Virus record (IMG/VR): IMGVR_UViG_3300031787_000068
Span: 1-64,000 of that record
Origin: a virus
DNA: 64,000 nucleotides
Direction: 5' to 3' (one strand)
The notes under the pieces are model-generated. The model searched no databases and had not been told where the DNA came from. It saw nothing but the letters and a program-made list of their open reading frames with translations. Positions 23,617-32,374 of the stretch are shown in pieces. How positions within the stretch are numbered: the stretch's first letter is position 1; each line of letters starts with the position of its first letter. Made by a program: the position numbers and the translations under genes.

Positions 23617-26115
23617 ATGAGTTTCGGATTTTCAGGAGCTACGGATAGAAATAGGTATAGGTTTCTAAGCGGCTTTAAACTTAATGATCAAGGGAAAAAC
23701 GAGGATCCAACATATCTTGGGTTTTCGGTAGATTTTGATTTTGGGGTTTTGGATATAGATTTAGAATATGGAACCCCAATAAGTCCTCTTTTTAGGGATT
23801 CGAATTATGAAAACCCCACCGGAAGAAACCTATTCGGACAGCTACAATATATTGGAAGAAGCGATCCTAGTGTTCTTTTTTATTGTGCCCAAGGCTATTT
23901 AAACGAGAGAGAAAAAAGAGTAGGTCAGGGATTCCCGGAGGGAGGAGGAAAAAGATCCCAGATGCTTAAACAATTTAAAATCCTTTTAAGGGACATAACT
24001 AGAAATCAGCCTTGGTTTTTTCAATCTATAGATGGACTAGATTCTTTATATAAAGTTGCTAGACCAGGATTTCAAACGGAAACACTGGAAAGCGACTTTA
24101 ATCCATCCAGAGCTGCAACCATAACCATCAATACATTAGAATCCCTAAATCTTAGAATTACTGCTTTAGCAGATCTCTATAATCATGCCACCTTCGATTT
24201 CATAAATATGAGGGAAACTATTCCTCGAAATCTTAGAAGATTTCGAATGTATATTTATGTTACCGATTTGAGAAATTTCTTTAAGACCAATAGGCTTATT
24301 AATTCGTCTACTACTCTTTCCACTATAAATAATTTTTCAAATCTTTTAGGATCAGGTATAAATCCCGGGAATAGCTTATCCGGGGGAACCCTAGATAGTA
24401 CAGGGGATTTTCCGGACGATACAGGAGCACAGGGAGGAGTTGTCGGAAATGTTCTTGGCGATATAGCAAGATCCGAAGGAGTTACCAATCAACAAGACCA
24501 ATCTGGAATAAAACCGGTAATACTTTTGGAATGCAGTAATTGCGAATTTGATTTTACTGATACCTCTCCAATAGGTAATAGTATAAATGCAGGAACCGAT
24601 TCCGGAGATCAACTAGGACAGAGTTTTAAAATCCACGTAGGTAGAGTTAGAATAAGAAGTCAATACCCTAATATAAGGCTCGACAAAAATCCTCTAATAA
24701 TTTCTGACGATGTATTCACAAATAAAAGCTCACTTCAAAAATATGAAGGAGATCCTTCCGGAAGAACTCTATTTGGGGTAGACTTAGGAGGATCGGATTT
24801 AGCAGAACAGGGAGCAAGTGTTCTTAATAATTTTATAGGAAATACTGTAAATGATCTTTATGATAGAGGAGTTCAGCTAGTATCAGATGCTCTTAGTGGG
24901 GCTGATCAATTGTTATTAGGAAATATATATTCTTTTAATCCTTCTCAGATAACAGGATTTTTATCTGGAAATACCTCCAATCTAAGTCTTAATACTATTA
25001 GAGATTTTGCTAATCAAAGTTCTCAAGTTGATTTAGTTTCTTCTTTTGAAAACGGATTACCAAACCCTCAAACTACGGGACAAGGAGGCCCTCCTCAAAA
25101 TACATATCCTCCTGGTATTTTAACGAATTTAGATCTCTATAGTAAAGTTCCGGGCCAGGATTTAGGGGTTACCCCTCCCGGATCCCCTACAATAGGAAGG
25201 GTTTACCCTCAATTAAAGCCAGAAGACGTTTATAACGGAGTTCCTGGCGGAGATTTAGGTGTTCCCCAAAGAGTTTACAAAGATCCTGAGGGAGATGTAT
25301 ATGGAAATGTTCCGGGAAGTGATCTCGGTCCTCCCCAGAGACTTTATCTTTCACCGGACGAAGGGGATAGATATCCTGAAGTTCCTGGAAAAGATTTAGG
25401 AGTTCCCCAAAGAGTTTATCCCTCCCCCGGGGGAAATTTAGATTCTTATCCTGACGTTCCGGGAAAAGATCTTGGTGTTCCCGAAAGAATATACCCAACC
25501 GTGACGGAAGATTTTTATCCTGATGTTCCGGGAAGAGATCTAGGAGTTCCTAACAGACTATACCCAGAAGTAAAAGACGATGTTTACCCAGAAGTTCCAG
25601 GAAGAGATCTAGGAGTTCCTAATAGGCTATACCCAGAAGTAAAAGACGATGTTTACAAAGAGGTTCCGGGAAGAGATCTAGGGGTTCCGGAAAGATCATA
25701 CCCTATCGTTAAAGACGATGTTTATAAAGAAGTTCCCGGAAAAGACCTAGGAGTTCCAGGAAGAAGATATGATGGAGTTAATCAAAACGTTTATCAAAAT
25801 TCTCCTAATGTATCCAATCAATTAAATCCTCAGCCTAGAATATATGAAGATGAGCCAGCAAAAAATCCAGGAATCCTAGGAGATGTTTATTTGAATCAGA
25901 TCGAAAACCCTAGTGAATTTAAAACCAAACCTTCCCCGGTTTATCCTAGAGAAGAAACTAAATACTTTAGAGGAAATCTAGGAGATCTATATCCTCCAAC
26001 AAGAGAAGATTTTAATCCGGACGAACCTGGGGATTTAGGAAACTTAAAACCTAAAGATTCGTATAATATAAGTCTCGGAGGTAAAAATCCGGATCCTACT
26101 AAATTTAATTCTTAA
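23617..26115 (+). CDS. Baseplate structural protein with C-terminal proline-rich tandem repeats
   Basis: 832 aa. The N-terminal 350 residues contain PWFFQSIDGLDSLYK, a helical LESLNLRITALADLYNHA and RRFRMYIYVTDLR, giving the look of a folded tube/baseplate domain. Residues about 508-720 are nine tandem units of about 23 aa with the core VPG-x-DLGVP-x-R-x-YP; the tail has further degenerate copies. The repeats probably form an extended, flexible proline-rich arm that could act as a length-setting or docking element next to the spike. Its stop overlaps the spike gene's start. No enzyme motif. Confidence 0.7.
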   Translation: MSFGFSGATDRNRYRFLSGFKLNDQGKNEDPTYLGFSVDFDFGVLDIDLEYGTPISPLFRDSNYENPTGRNLFGQLQYIGRSDPSVLFYCAQGYLNEREKRVGQGFPEGGGKRSQMLKQFKILLRDITRNQPWFFQSIDGLDSLYKVARPGFQTETLESDFNPSRAATITINTLESLNLRITALADLYNHATFDFINMRETIPRNLRRFRMYIYVTDLRNFFKTNRLINSSTTLSTINNFSNLLGSGINPGNSLSGGTLDSTGDFPDDTGAQGGVVGNVLGDIARSEGVTNQQDQSGIKPVILLECSNCEFDFTDTSPIGNSINAGTDSGDQLGQSFKIHVGRVRIRSQYPNIRLDKNPLIISDDVFTNKSSLQKYEGDPSGRTLFGVDLGGSDLAEQGASVLNNFIGNTVNDLYDRGVQLVSDALSGADQLLLGNIYSFNPSQITGFLSGNTSNLSLNTIRDFANQSSQVDLVSSFENGLPNPQTTGQGGPPQNTYPPGILTNLDLYSKVPGQDLGVTPPGSPTIGRVYPQLKPEDVYNGVPGGDLGVPQRVYKDPEGDVYGNVPGSDLGPPQRLYLSPDEGDRYPEVPGKDLGVPQRVYPSPGGNLDSYPDVPGKDLGVPERIYPTVTEDFYPDVPGRDLGVPNRLYPEVKDDVYPEVPGRDLGVPNRLYPEVKDDVYKEVPGRDLGVPERSYPIVKDDVYKEVPGKDLGVPGRRYDGVNQNVYQNSPNVSNQLNPQPRIYEDEPAKNPGILGDVYLNQIENPSEFKTKPSPVYPREETKYFRGNLGDLYPPTREDFNPDEPGDLGNLKPKDSYNISLGGKNPDPTKFNS
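25141..25775 (+). repeat. In-frame tandem repeats, about 69-75 bp, nine units
   Basis: Coding repeats inside the 832-aa protein with the core DLGVP. The middle units around 25520-25740 are nearly identical at DNA level, including a repeated run encoding YPEVKDD, while outer units have diverged. This pattern suggests recent unit expansion by slippage or recombination. Confidence 0.9.
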
Positions 26116-26783
26116 TGCCGTCTAATAAATCTTATCTAGGAGTAATAGTTGATATAGCAGACCCTTTAAAACAGGGTAGAGCTAGGGTTAGAGTTTTTGG
26201 TATATTTGACGATATACCAGTTGAAGATCTACCTTGGGCAGAGCCAGGAACTGCATGTGAATATTTCGGTGGAGGTGGAGGTGGAGGAGCTGTAAGTGTT
26301 CCTAGAGTAGGTGCTGTAGTATATTGTTCTTTTGAAGGTGAAAATTATTATAAATTGTATTTCGATACAATAAAGGAATTTTGTCCTGAACTTGTAGATG
26401 AAATGAATGAAGAAAATTCTTATGAGGGATTTCATTCCATAATATATGATACAGAAGCTCAGCCTGGACCTTTAAAATTATTTTATAGCCGAAAAAAAGG
26501 TCTAGTTTTTGAGTTGGGGGAAGCTAAAGTTCAATTGGATACCCAAAACGGAGGAAAATTGAGAGTTGTCCTAAAGATGGGAGAAGACGAAATAAGAATG
26601 GAAAACAATAAAGTTATCGTAAATTCCTTAAATATAGAATTGGGGGAGGGAGCAGTTCAATCTGTAATACTTGGTGATCTATTTAAAACTATATACGATA
26701 CCCATACCCATGCGGGAGCAGGATCTCCTCCTGTCGTTCCTCTCCCCACTTCAGTATTAAGTAAAACCTCTAAAACTAAGTAA
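26115..26783 (+). CDS. gp5-like baseplate spike with OB-fold, no lysozyme domain
   Basis: 222 aa. The N-terminal OB-fold (LGVIVDIADPLKQGRARV, then VFGIFDDIP) is the gp5/VgrG-type spike base. It has an unusual run of seven glycines near residue 53, then VPRVGAVVYCSF. A narrow beta part (about 125-185) follows with repeated short strands. The tip has YDTHTHAG, with His197 and His199 in an H-x-H pair like those that bind an iron ion at the apex of P2 gpV-type spikes. T4 gp5 carries a lysozyme between OB-fold and needle; here there is none. The start overlaps the previous stop (TAATG). Confidence 0.82.
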   Translation: MPSNKSYLGVIVDIADPLKQGRARVRVFGIFDDIPVEDLPWAEPGTACEYFGGGGGGGAVSVPRVGAVVYCSFEGENYYKLYFDTIKEFCPELVDEMNEENSYEGFHSIIYDTEAQPGPLKLFYSRKKGLVFELGEAKVQLDTQNGGKLRVVLKMGEDEIRMENNKVIVNSLNIELGEGAVQSVILGDLFKTIYDTHTHAGAGSPPVVPLPTSVLSKTSKTK

Positions 26784-26786
26784 CCT

Positions 26787-27428
26787 ATGTCTTTAAAAGC
26801 TCAAACTGAAATATTAAGCAAATTGGGAAATCTCGGAGAATCTATTCCAGGATTAAGTCCTGGACCTATAATTGATAAGCTAGCCAAGGAAAGTGAAGAG
26901 ATTAAAACCATTACAGATTCTATAGATACCGAAGTAGAAGAAGAGATTGAAAGAGCAAAAAGATCGGAAGATAAAACAAAATCGGAAGAGGAAAGAAAAG
27001 CGGAAAGGGATCAAAAAATAAAAGAATCCAGAAAAAAAGCAGATGCCCAAAAAAAGAAAATAATAGATTCGTTTAAAAAAAATATAAAAGGCATAGTCGA
27101 AGAAAAAATAACTGTAATAAAACAAAATTATAAAGTATTTAAAGATTCTATAGATTCTATACCCCCTGATGTTACAGCTCTAATAAGTAACATCGCTCTT
27201 CCCCCTGCAATAACAGCTCCTCCTGGTGCTCCTAATCCCCTTTATGCTATAAATCTAGCAAAGCAAGGGAAAAATACTTTAGGTAGAACTTTAAATGCTG
27301 CCATAGTTGCTTTTACCGAAGTACTAAAAGCTGCCAATGCAATAAAATTTGAGATCCCCCAATTTATATTGTCTCTTTTTGAGAAAATATCCATTGTAAA
27401 TAATGTTATCTCTTCTATACCTATATAA
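26787..27428 (+). CDS. Coiled-coil structural protein
   Basis: 213 aa. A long, highly charged Lys/Glu/Arg helix spans about 30-110 (repeated EE-x-ER-x-K patterns). It is followed by a Pro/Ala-rich loop (ALPPAITAPPGAPNP near 135) and a final helical region rich in Ala/Ile/Phe. It could be a rod linking spike or hub to other wedge parts, or a small chaperone. No family recognised. Located directly after the spike gene. Confidence 0.65.
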   Translation: MSLKAQTEILSKLGNLGESIPGLSPGPIIDKLAKESEEIKTITDSIDTEVEEEIERAKRSEDKTKSEEERKAERDQKIKESRKKADAQKKKIIDSFKKNIKGIVEEKITVIKQNYKVFKDSIDSIPPDVTALISNIALPPAITAPPGAPNPLYAINLAKQGKNTLGRTLNAAIVAFTEVLKAANAIKFEIPQFILSLFEKISIVNNVISSIPI

Positions 27429-27451
27429 TTCTCTTTATTGTTTTTTGTAGA

Positions 27452-27462
27452 GATATATATAG
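27452..27462 (+). promoter_or_regulatory. Late-promoter-like element GATATATATAG
   Basis: Expanded version with one extra AT, 15 bases before the start at 27467. Confidence 0.45.
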
Positions 27463-27466
27463 ATAA

Positions 27467-28870
27467 ATGAGCGAAAGAAATCACATAGATAAACTTAATG
27501 CACTTTCTTCTTCTGTTATAGGATTCGAATTTGAATTTTATACTAATATGCTGAAGGGGGAAGCTGCTGAATCTATAGGGAAGGAGATAAAAAAGAAAGT
27601 TCAGGTATCTGAGAAATACCATTCTGAATTAAAAGTCACTTCATCTCTTTTTAAATTGGAACCCGATTACTCGGGGGGTAATAAAATGGTAGAGCTTATA
27701 ACTGGACCTATGGAATATTCGGAAGCTATTCCGGTTATGATAAAAATTCTAAACTGGATAGAAAAAAATGGGTGGACCGATGATAGGTGTGCATTTCAAT
27801 TTTCTCTTAGTTTCGATAAATTTAGAAGAGAGATAAAAGATAGGATAGAAAATCTAGATAAGCTTAAATTTATATTAGGTCTTGATGAAAATTTTATTTA
27901 TTCTAAATTCGGAAATAGATCGAATAATGTTTATGCAAATACGGTTAAAAGGGTAGTTCCCGTTAACAGATTTTCTATGCTTGAAAATATAACTAGCATA
28001 GACCCTAGACTATTTAAAGTTCCTGATGAAAAATATTACGGGGTAAACTTTACTAAGCTAAAAGATGGATATCTAGAATTTAGATATCTTGGAAATAGGG
28101 ATTATCAGAAAAAAATTAAAGAGATAAGAGAGGTTGTAGATTATGTCATTTTGTATCTTTATGATATCCTAAGTCATAGGACTAACGGATACACAAAAGA
28201 AGATTTAGCAAAATTAAAAGAAATGATGAAGGAATATAGCAAAGTCGTTAGATGCTATAGTAATCCGGAATTATTTTTTATGAATTTCCCTGACTTCCAC
28301 ATATTCGTAGATCTAAAAGGCCTTGATGAAAATATAAAAACTTATTTTCCGATGATAAAAGATAAAATATTTGAGCTTGTCGTCGATGGAAATGTTAGAT
28401 CTTGCTATTTTAATTATGACACGACAAACGGAAGATATCAGGTAAAAGAAGCAAGAATAAGGGATTTTATGAAAATTAAGGATATGGATTTAATATCCTG
28501 TGATATAAAAGGAGGAGCTTTAGAAAATTGTAATCTTTTTACTTGTGACATAAAAAAATCCAGAATAGAGAATTGCAATGTGGCAAACGGATGTAAAATA
28601 ATATCATCTAAAGTTAACGATAGCGTGGTAGAATTTTCAAACGAGCTTAAAAATTGTTTTGTTGACTGCAAAGGAAAAAACATTAACGGTAAGATGGAAG
28701 GAGGGGTTTTTAGAGCTGGGAATATAGGGGAATACGCTGAAATAAGTAAGGATACCGTGAAAGTTAAAGGATTCAACGAACTTAGAGATGAGAGATTCGT
28801 AACGGATACAAGACTAAAAGATTTGAATTTCGATTACAAAAAACCAAAATTTGGAAATATAAACTACTAG
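27467..28870 (+). CDS. Amidoligase-like protein with C-terminal beta-helix-like repeats
   Basis: 467 aa. The N-terminal half has VIGFEFEFYT near 17-26, then NKMVELITGPM near 75, and YLEFRYLGNRDYQ near 205. These correspond to the Glu-bearing strands of the amidoligase/glutamine-synthetase-like COOH-NH2 ligase fold (G-x-E-x-E-F, E-L-x-T-x-P, E-F-R). The usual CGxHVH strand reads CAFQFSLS, so the His pair is absent. Residues about 340-430 repeat short strands with Cys/Asn every 8-12 residues (SCDIKGG, NCNLFTCDIK, ENCNVANG), resembling a small right-handed beta helix. It stands among baseplate genes with its own late-type element. Such ligases form amide or isopeptide bonds; the substrate is unknown, and loss of the His pair may mean a non-catalytic scaffold. 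Confidence 0.55.
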   Translation: MSERNHIDKLNALSSSVIGFEFEFYTNMLKGEAAESIGKEIKKKVQVSEKYHSELKVTSSLFKLEPDYSGGNKMVELITGPMEYSEAIPVMIKILNWIEKNGWTDDRCAFQFSLSFDKFRREIKDRIENLDKLKFILGLDENFIYSKFGNRSNNVYANTVKRVVPVNRFSMLENITSIDPRLFKVPDEKYYGVNFTKLKDGYLEFRYLGNRDYQKKIKEIREVVDYVILYLYDILSHRTNGYTKEDLAKLKEMMKEYSKVVRCYSNPELFFMNFPDFHIFVDLKGLDENIKTYFPMIKDKIFELVVDGNVRSCYFNYDTTNGRYQVKEARIRDFMKIKDMDLISCDIKGGALENCNLFTCDIKKSRIENCNVANGCKIISSKVNDSVVEFSNELKNCFVDCKGKNINGKMEGGVFRAGNIGEYAEISKDTVKVKGFNELRDERFVTDTRLKDLNFDYKKPKFGNINY

Positions 28871-28873
28871 AAA

Positions 28874-29668
28874 ATGACATTAGACGAATTAATACAAGAA
28901 ATAGAAGATGCTATATCTTTTAGTTGCTCTCTCCCTTATAATCTTAATAGACAGGAGACCGAAAGAATCATAAAAAGAGCTCGAGCTTGGTTTTATGACA
29001 ATTACCAATATGCGGTAGAAGAAAGGATAATGGTTCTAGCAAATCAGCTATTCAATCATCCCGAATTTAGAAAAACCAGACAACTAAAGCTTCCTGATTC
29101 TATAGTAACTGTATTTGACGTTAGAGAAGTTGGGGGTGCTGGGATCTCTGGGAATCCCGACAGGGATTTTAGTGATTCTAAACTTTTAGGTTCTGAATTA
29201 TTGCTTTCCCCTTTTATCGGAGACAATCTTGTATATAGAACCGTCATGTACTCTTACTTCGACCTAGCAAAAGCTTATTTATTACCTACCTATGCTTTCA
29301 AATGGAATAAAAATAGTAAATTTTTAACTATATTAGGTAGAGATCCAGGGAGAAGCGGAAAAGGAGGAGGATCCCAGCAGGCTCAGCTAGCCCAGGGATT
29401 TGGGTCCGGAGGAACCGATGTGGCAGTAAGGTGCTTTGTTGCTATAAATGATGAATATCTTTACGATGATGAATTATTTGTTAGGTATTGTATCGGAAAA
29501 TGTAAAGTAGCATTGGGAACTATGCTAGGAGTATTTTCTTATACTCTTCCGGGAGGAGTCCAAGTCAATTCAGCGGATATAAAATCAAATGGAGAAGCGG
29601 AGATACAAGAAGTAATGGAAATGATAAACGGAGAAAATACGGCTTCTTATTTCTTACAGTGGTCTTAA
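28874..29668 (+). CDS. Conserved structural protein, possibly neck/connector (gp13-like)
   Basis: 264 aa. An N-terminal helical pair (IIKRARAWFYDNYQYAVE) is followed by RQLKLPDSIVTVFDVREV, a pattern of helix, Leu-Pro, then strands like that of T4-type neck protein gp13. A Gly/Ser-rich loop near 160-178 and a helical GKCKVALGTMLGVFSYTLP segment follow, ending in aromatic residues FLQW. The assignment is weak: position between the amidoligase-like and gp25-like genes would also suit a wedge component. Closed by a hairpin terminator at its stop codon. Confidence 0.6.
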   Translation: MTLDELIQEIEDAISFSCSLPYNLNRQETERIIKRARAWFYDNYQYAVEERIMVLANQLFNHPEFRKTRQLKLPDSIVTVFDVREVGGAGISGNPDRDFSDSKLLGSELLLSPFIGDNLVYRTVMYSYFDLAKAYLLPTYAFKWNKNSKFLTILGRDPGRSGKGGGSQQAQLAQGFGSGGTDVAVRCFVAINDEYLYDDELFVRYCIGKCKVALGTMLGVFSYTLPGGVQVNSADIKSNGEAEIQEVMEMINGENTASYFLQWS

Positions 29669-29700
29669 TCTAAAAAAAGAATATTTTTTAGATTTTTTTT
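29667..29700 (+). terminator. Hairpin terminator at stop codon
   Basis: Stem AATCTAAAAAA/TTTTTTAGATT followed by T7. It begins inside the TAA of the 28874 gene and precedes a late-type element by five bases. Confidence 0.75.
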
Positions 29701-29704
29701 CTAG

Positions 29705-29713
29705 GATATATAA
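29705..29713 (+). promoter_or_regulatory. Late-promoter-like element GATATATAA
   Basis: 22 bases before the gp25-like start at 29727, directly after the terminator. Confidence 0.6.
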
Positions 29714-29726
29714 AAAAATAAAATGT

Positions 29727-30101
29727 ATGCTTAGAGAAATCTATAATAGAGATCCGGAAGATCCAAATTACAAAGAAAATCAATTAGAGGTAACCGATCC
29801 ACTCGAAGCTTGTCTGGGGAAAATTAAAATGCTTTTTTTCACTAGAAAGGGAGAGGTTTTAGGGGATCCTAGCTTTGGATTAGATCTTGAAGAATACATA
29901 TATGATTTGAATTTAACGGAAGCAGCTATGAAAAAACAAATACAGAATAATATAGAAGCATATATACCAGAATTTGAATCCCTGGGAGGAACCTATGAAC
30001 TTAAATTTTATTTGGGGACTAATAGAGATATTGCTACTTTAGATTTTAGGTTTAATTCCAATTCCGGATTAAGTCCTCTTGTTACACTATTAATTAGTTA
30101 A
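29727..30101 (+). CDS. gp25-like baseplate wedge protein
   Basis: 124 aa, the usual size (T4 gp25 is 132 aa). Central motif FFTRKGEVLGDPSFGLDLEEYIYD near 33-56 matches the gp25/W family core (L-x-T-x-x-GE-x-x-x-P-x-FG). In contractile tails this protein sits at the wedge core and helps start sheath assembly. An upstream ATG at 29723 runs into a stop after three codons. It heads the operon with the gp6-like gene three bases downstream. Confidence 0.85.
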   Translation: MLREIYNRDPEDPNYKENQLEVTDPLEACLGKIKMLFFTRKGEVLGDPSFGLDLEEYIYDLNLTEAAMKKQIQNNIEAYIPEFESLGGTYELKFYLGTNRDIATLDFRFNSNSGLSPLVTLLIS

Positions 30102-30103
30102 AA

Positions 30104-31828
30104 ATGAATATTTATAAAAAGAATAACATATTAATATCCGGTCTATTATCTAGTACCTATTCTTTCATAACAAAGACTTATTCTCAAAGCAGAAATCTAT
30201 TTACTGTTGCTTCTGCATGGGGACAGATTACTTTCGTTTTTCAAAATATTTCTCAACTTATTCTTTATTTCATAGAGGATTCGATAACTGAATTAAATAT
30301 AGAACAAGCTACCAGAGATTATTCGATAAGGAGTCTTGCAAGAATATCGGGGTATGATCCTAAAAGAACAAATGCTTCTCAGGGAGAAGTCATTGTTACC
30401 TGGAATGCTTCCAATACTCAAGCAGGAGGAGGATCTATAATAATACCAAGAAATACCCAAATTAGAAATCAACAAAACGGACAAACCTACACTTTGATTC
30501 TTTCCTCCGATAGAATAACCATTCCCCTCTCATCTCAATCCCAGCCTCAGGTTTTTAAAGTGGTTCAAGGAACATTCGATTCTACTACTTTTACTTCTAC
30601 GGGTTCTCCCCTATTAAGTTTTAATATCCCGGTTATAAACGGGCAGTATATAGATCAATTTTACGTGGACGTGTATGTTAACGAGGAAAAATGGAGAAAA
30701 TATGATTCTCTCTATGATATACCTTTAAACGGAAAGGGATACATAATAAAAAGCGGAATAGCTAGCGGGGTGGACGTTTATTTTGGTAATTCTTTTTTCG
30801 GAAGAATCCCTCAAGGAGGATCTAGAATTAGGGTAGAATATCTTTCAAATATAGGAATAAAAGGAAATGTTTATTCTTCACAAAATAACCCTTTAACTTG
30901 GAAATTTTCTACAGAAGGAACTGATTTATACGGAGCATCTGCGGATTTAAATTTATACCTAAATATCACAAATTCTTTGGACCCGGATTTTGGAACAGAT
31001 CCCGACCCGACATCATTAATTAGAGTAGTTGCTCCTAAAACTAGTAGATCTTTTGTATTTGCAAATGCAGAAAGCTACGAAATCTTTTTAAATAAATTGG
31101 GAATATTTTCTCAAATACAGGCTTATTCCACGTTCGAAGATGAAAATTTGGACGACGATAACGTTATTTACATTTATCTGGTTCCTGATATAACATTAAA
31201 TATAGCTTCTAATCAGGACTATTTTAGTGTTCCTATCCAAAACTTTATTCTTACTGGGGATCAAAAAAATAGAATATTAAATTTAATAGAGGATTCAGGA
31301 TCTATGATAGCTACTACTGTGGTTCAAATAGTAGATCCGATTATTAAAAAATTCATTTTAAACATAACCATAAGTACTTTTCAGGGATTTGATCCCAATA
31401 CCATTAAACAACAGATAAGAAACAAGATATCAGATTACATGTTAAATCTAAAAAGAAGGGATAAGATACCTAGATCTGACATGATTGCAATAGTAGAATC
31501 CGTTTCTGGGGTAGACTCCGTTTTTGTTGAATTTATATCTCAGGAGGATCAAGAAGCTTTAATAGCACTTCAGAATACTGGGGGATCTGGACAGACCGTG
31601 AATTATCAATCAAGCTCCATAGACACTTTTGGTGATATTATAATAGGAATGAATCAACTAGTTCTTCTTAGAGGGGGGTGGACAGATTTGGAAGGAAATA
31701 ATTATACAATTAGCCCGGTAACCGGAAGTCTAGGACCGATAAATATAACTATCCAAGGAGCTCCGGTTCCTGTTAATTTCAACAATCAATTGAATTCTAC
31801 AACTAGACAATCTATAATAAATAAATAA
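30104..31828 (+). CDS. gp6/J-like baseplate wedge protein
   Basis: 574 aa. The order gp25-like then gp6-like is the conserved contractile-tail arrangement. The N-terminal helical part (to about 85, SIRSLARISGYDPKR) leads to a beta-rich region with YIDQFYVDVYVNEEKW. Near 420-485 the baseplate-J-type ending appears: KKFILNITISTFQGFD, then IRNKISDYMLNLKRRDKI and a strand with VESVSGVDSVFVEF. This protein forms the inner ring of the wedges. Tightly spaced with the next gene (one base). Confidence 0.8.
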   Translation: MNIYKKNNILISGLLSSTYSFITKTYSQSRNLFTVASAWGQITFVFQNISQLILYFIEDSITELNIEQATRDYSIRSLARISGYDPKRTNASQGEVIVTWNASNTQAGGGSIIIPRNTQIRNQQNGQTYTLILSSDRITIPLSSQSQPQVFKVVQGTFDSTTFTSTGSPLLSFNIPVINGQYIDQFYVDVYVNEEKWRKYDSLYDIPLNGKGYIIKSGIASGVDVYFGNSFFGRIPQGGSRIRVEYLSNIGIKGNVYSSQNNPLTWKFSTEGTDLYGASADLNLYLNITNSLDPDFGTDPDPTSLIRVVAPKTSRSFVFANAESYEIFLNKLGIFSQIQAYSTFEDENLDDDNVIYIYLVPDITLNIASNQDYFSVPIQNFILTGDQKNRILNLIEDSGSMIATTVVQIVDPIIKKFILNITISTFQGFDPNTIKQQIRNKISDYMLNLKRRDKIPRSDMIAIVESVSGVDSVFVEFISQEDQEALIALQNTGGSGQTVNYQSSSIDTFGDIIIGMNQLVLLRGGWTDLEGNNYTISPVTGSLGPINITIQGAPVPVNFNNQLNSTTRQSIINK

Positions 31829-31829
31829 G

Positions 31830-32372
31830 ATGGAAGACAAGAATCAAAAATTTTCTCCATTTTTTCCAGGGGATGAGCTGAAAGTAAGTTATACTCCATT
31901 TGGGGCTAAATATAAGACTACTAACACAACTTTTTACGATTCTAAAGACCAATACGAAACGATCCAACTCGCAGAAGAAAGATCTATAAATATAGGTTGC
32001 TCTGGGTATAGATCTTCAGTAATAAATTCAAATGGGGATCTTAGATTTTTTCCTTGTTCTAGTTCTTCGGATTATTTGGAAATAATGAAAGGAATGATTC
32101 CTGTCGAAGAGGAAAGAAAATATTATGATTTCGATCAGAGAAATAATATATTCGATGTGATGTATAGTACTAATGACACCGCTTATTCGGGGTTTGATTA
32201 TAAAGATAAAATATTAAAGAAGACTTTGTCCAAGGTTATATTTAAAGACCCGGTTAAATCTAATATTTTATCTTATTTTGAAAGAGGGTTTTTTGCTTTA
32301 GTTGAAACCACTAAACAGATAAAAAATTATTTTAATTATACAGTACCCAAGAATAATAGGAGGGTTTTTTAG
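31830..32372 (+). CDS. Hypothetical baseplate-associated protein
   Basis: 180 aa, between the gp6-like and the giant wedge genes in a run with almost no spacing. Aromatic and Ser/Asn-rich, with a Cys pair (INIGCSG, FFPCSSS) in the middle and a basic C-terminus (VPKNNRRVF). No enzyme motif or membrane segment. A small wedge linker is the most likely role, from position alone. Confidence 0.65.
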   Translation: MEDKNQKFSPFFPGDELKVSYTPFGAKYKTTNTTFYDSKDQYETIQLAEERSINIGCSGYRSSVINSNGDLRFFPCSSSSDYLEIMKGMIPVEEERKYYDFDQRNNIFDVMYSTNDTAYSGFDYKDKILKKTLSKVIFKDPVKSNILSYFERGFFALVETTKQIKNYFNYTVPKNNRRVF

Positions 32373-32374
32373 AT

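Noticed and set aside
25187-25498. Reverse-strand open frame across the repeats
   Set aside because: It is a mirror of the repeat composition; no start signal or neighbour supports it.
25141-25775. CRISPR array
   Set aside because: The repeats are in frame, encode a continuous Pro-rich protein and lack unique spacers of constant length.
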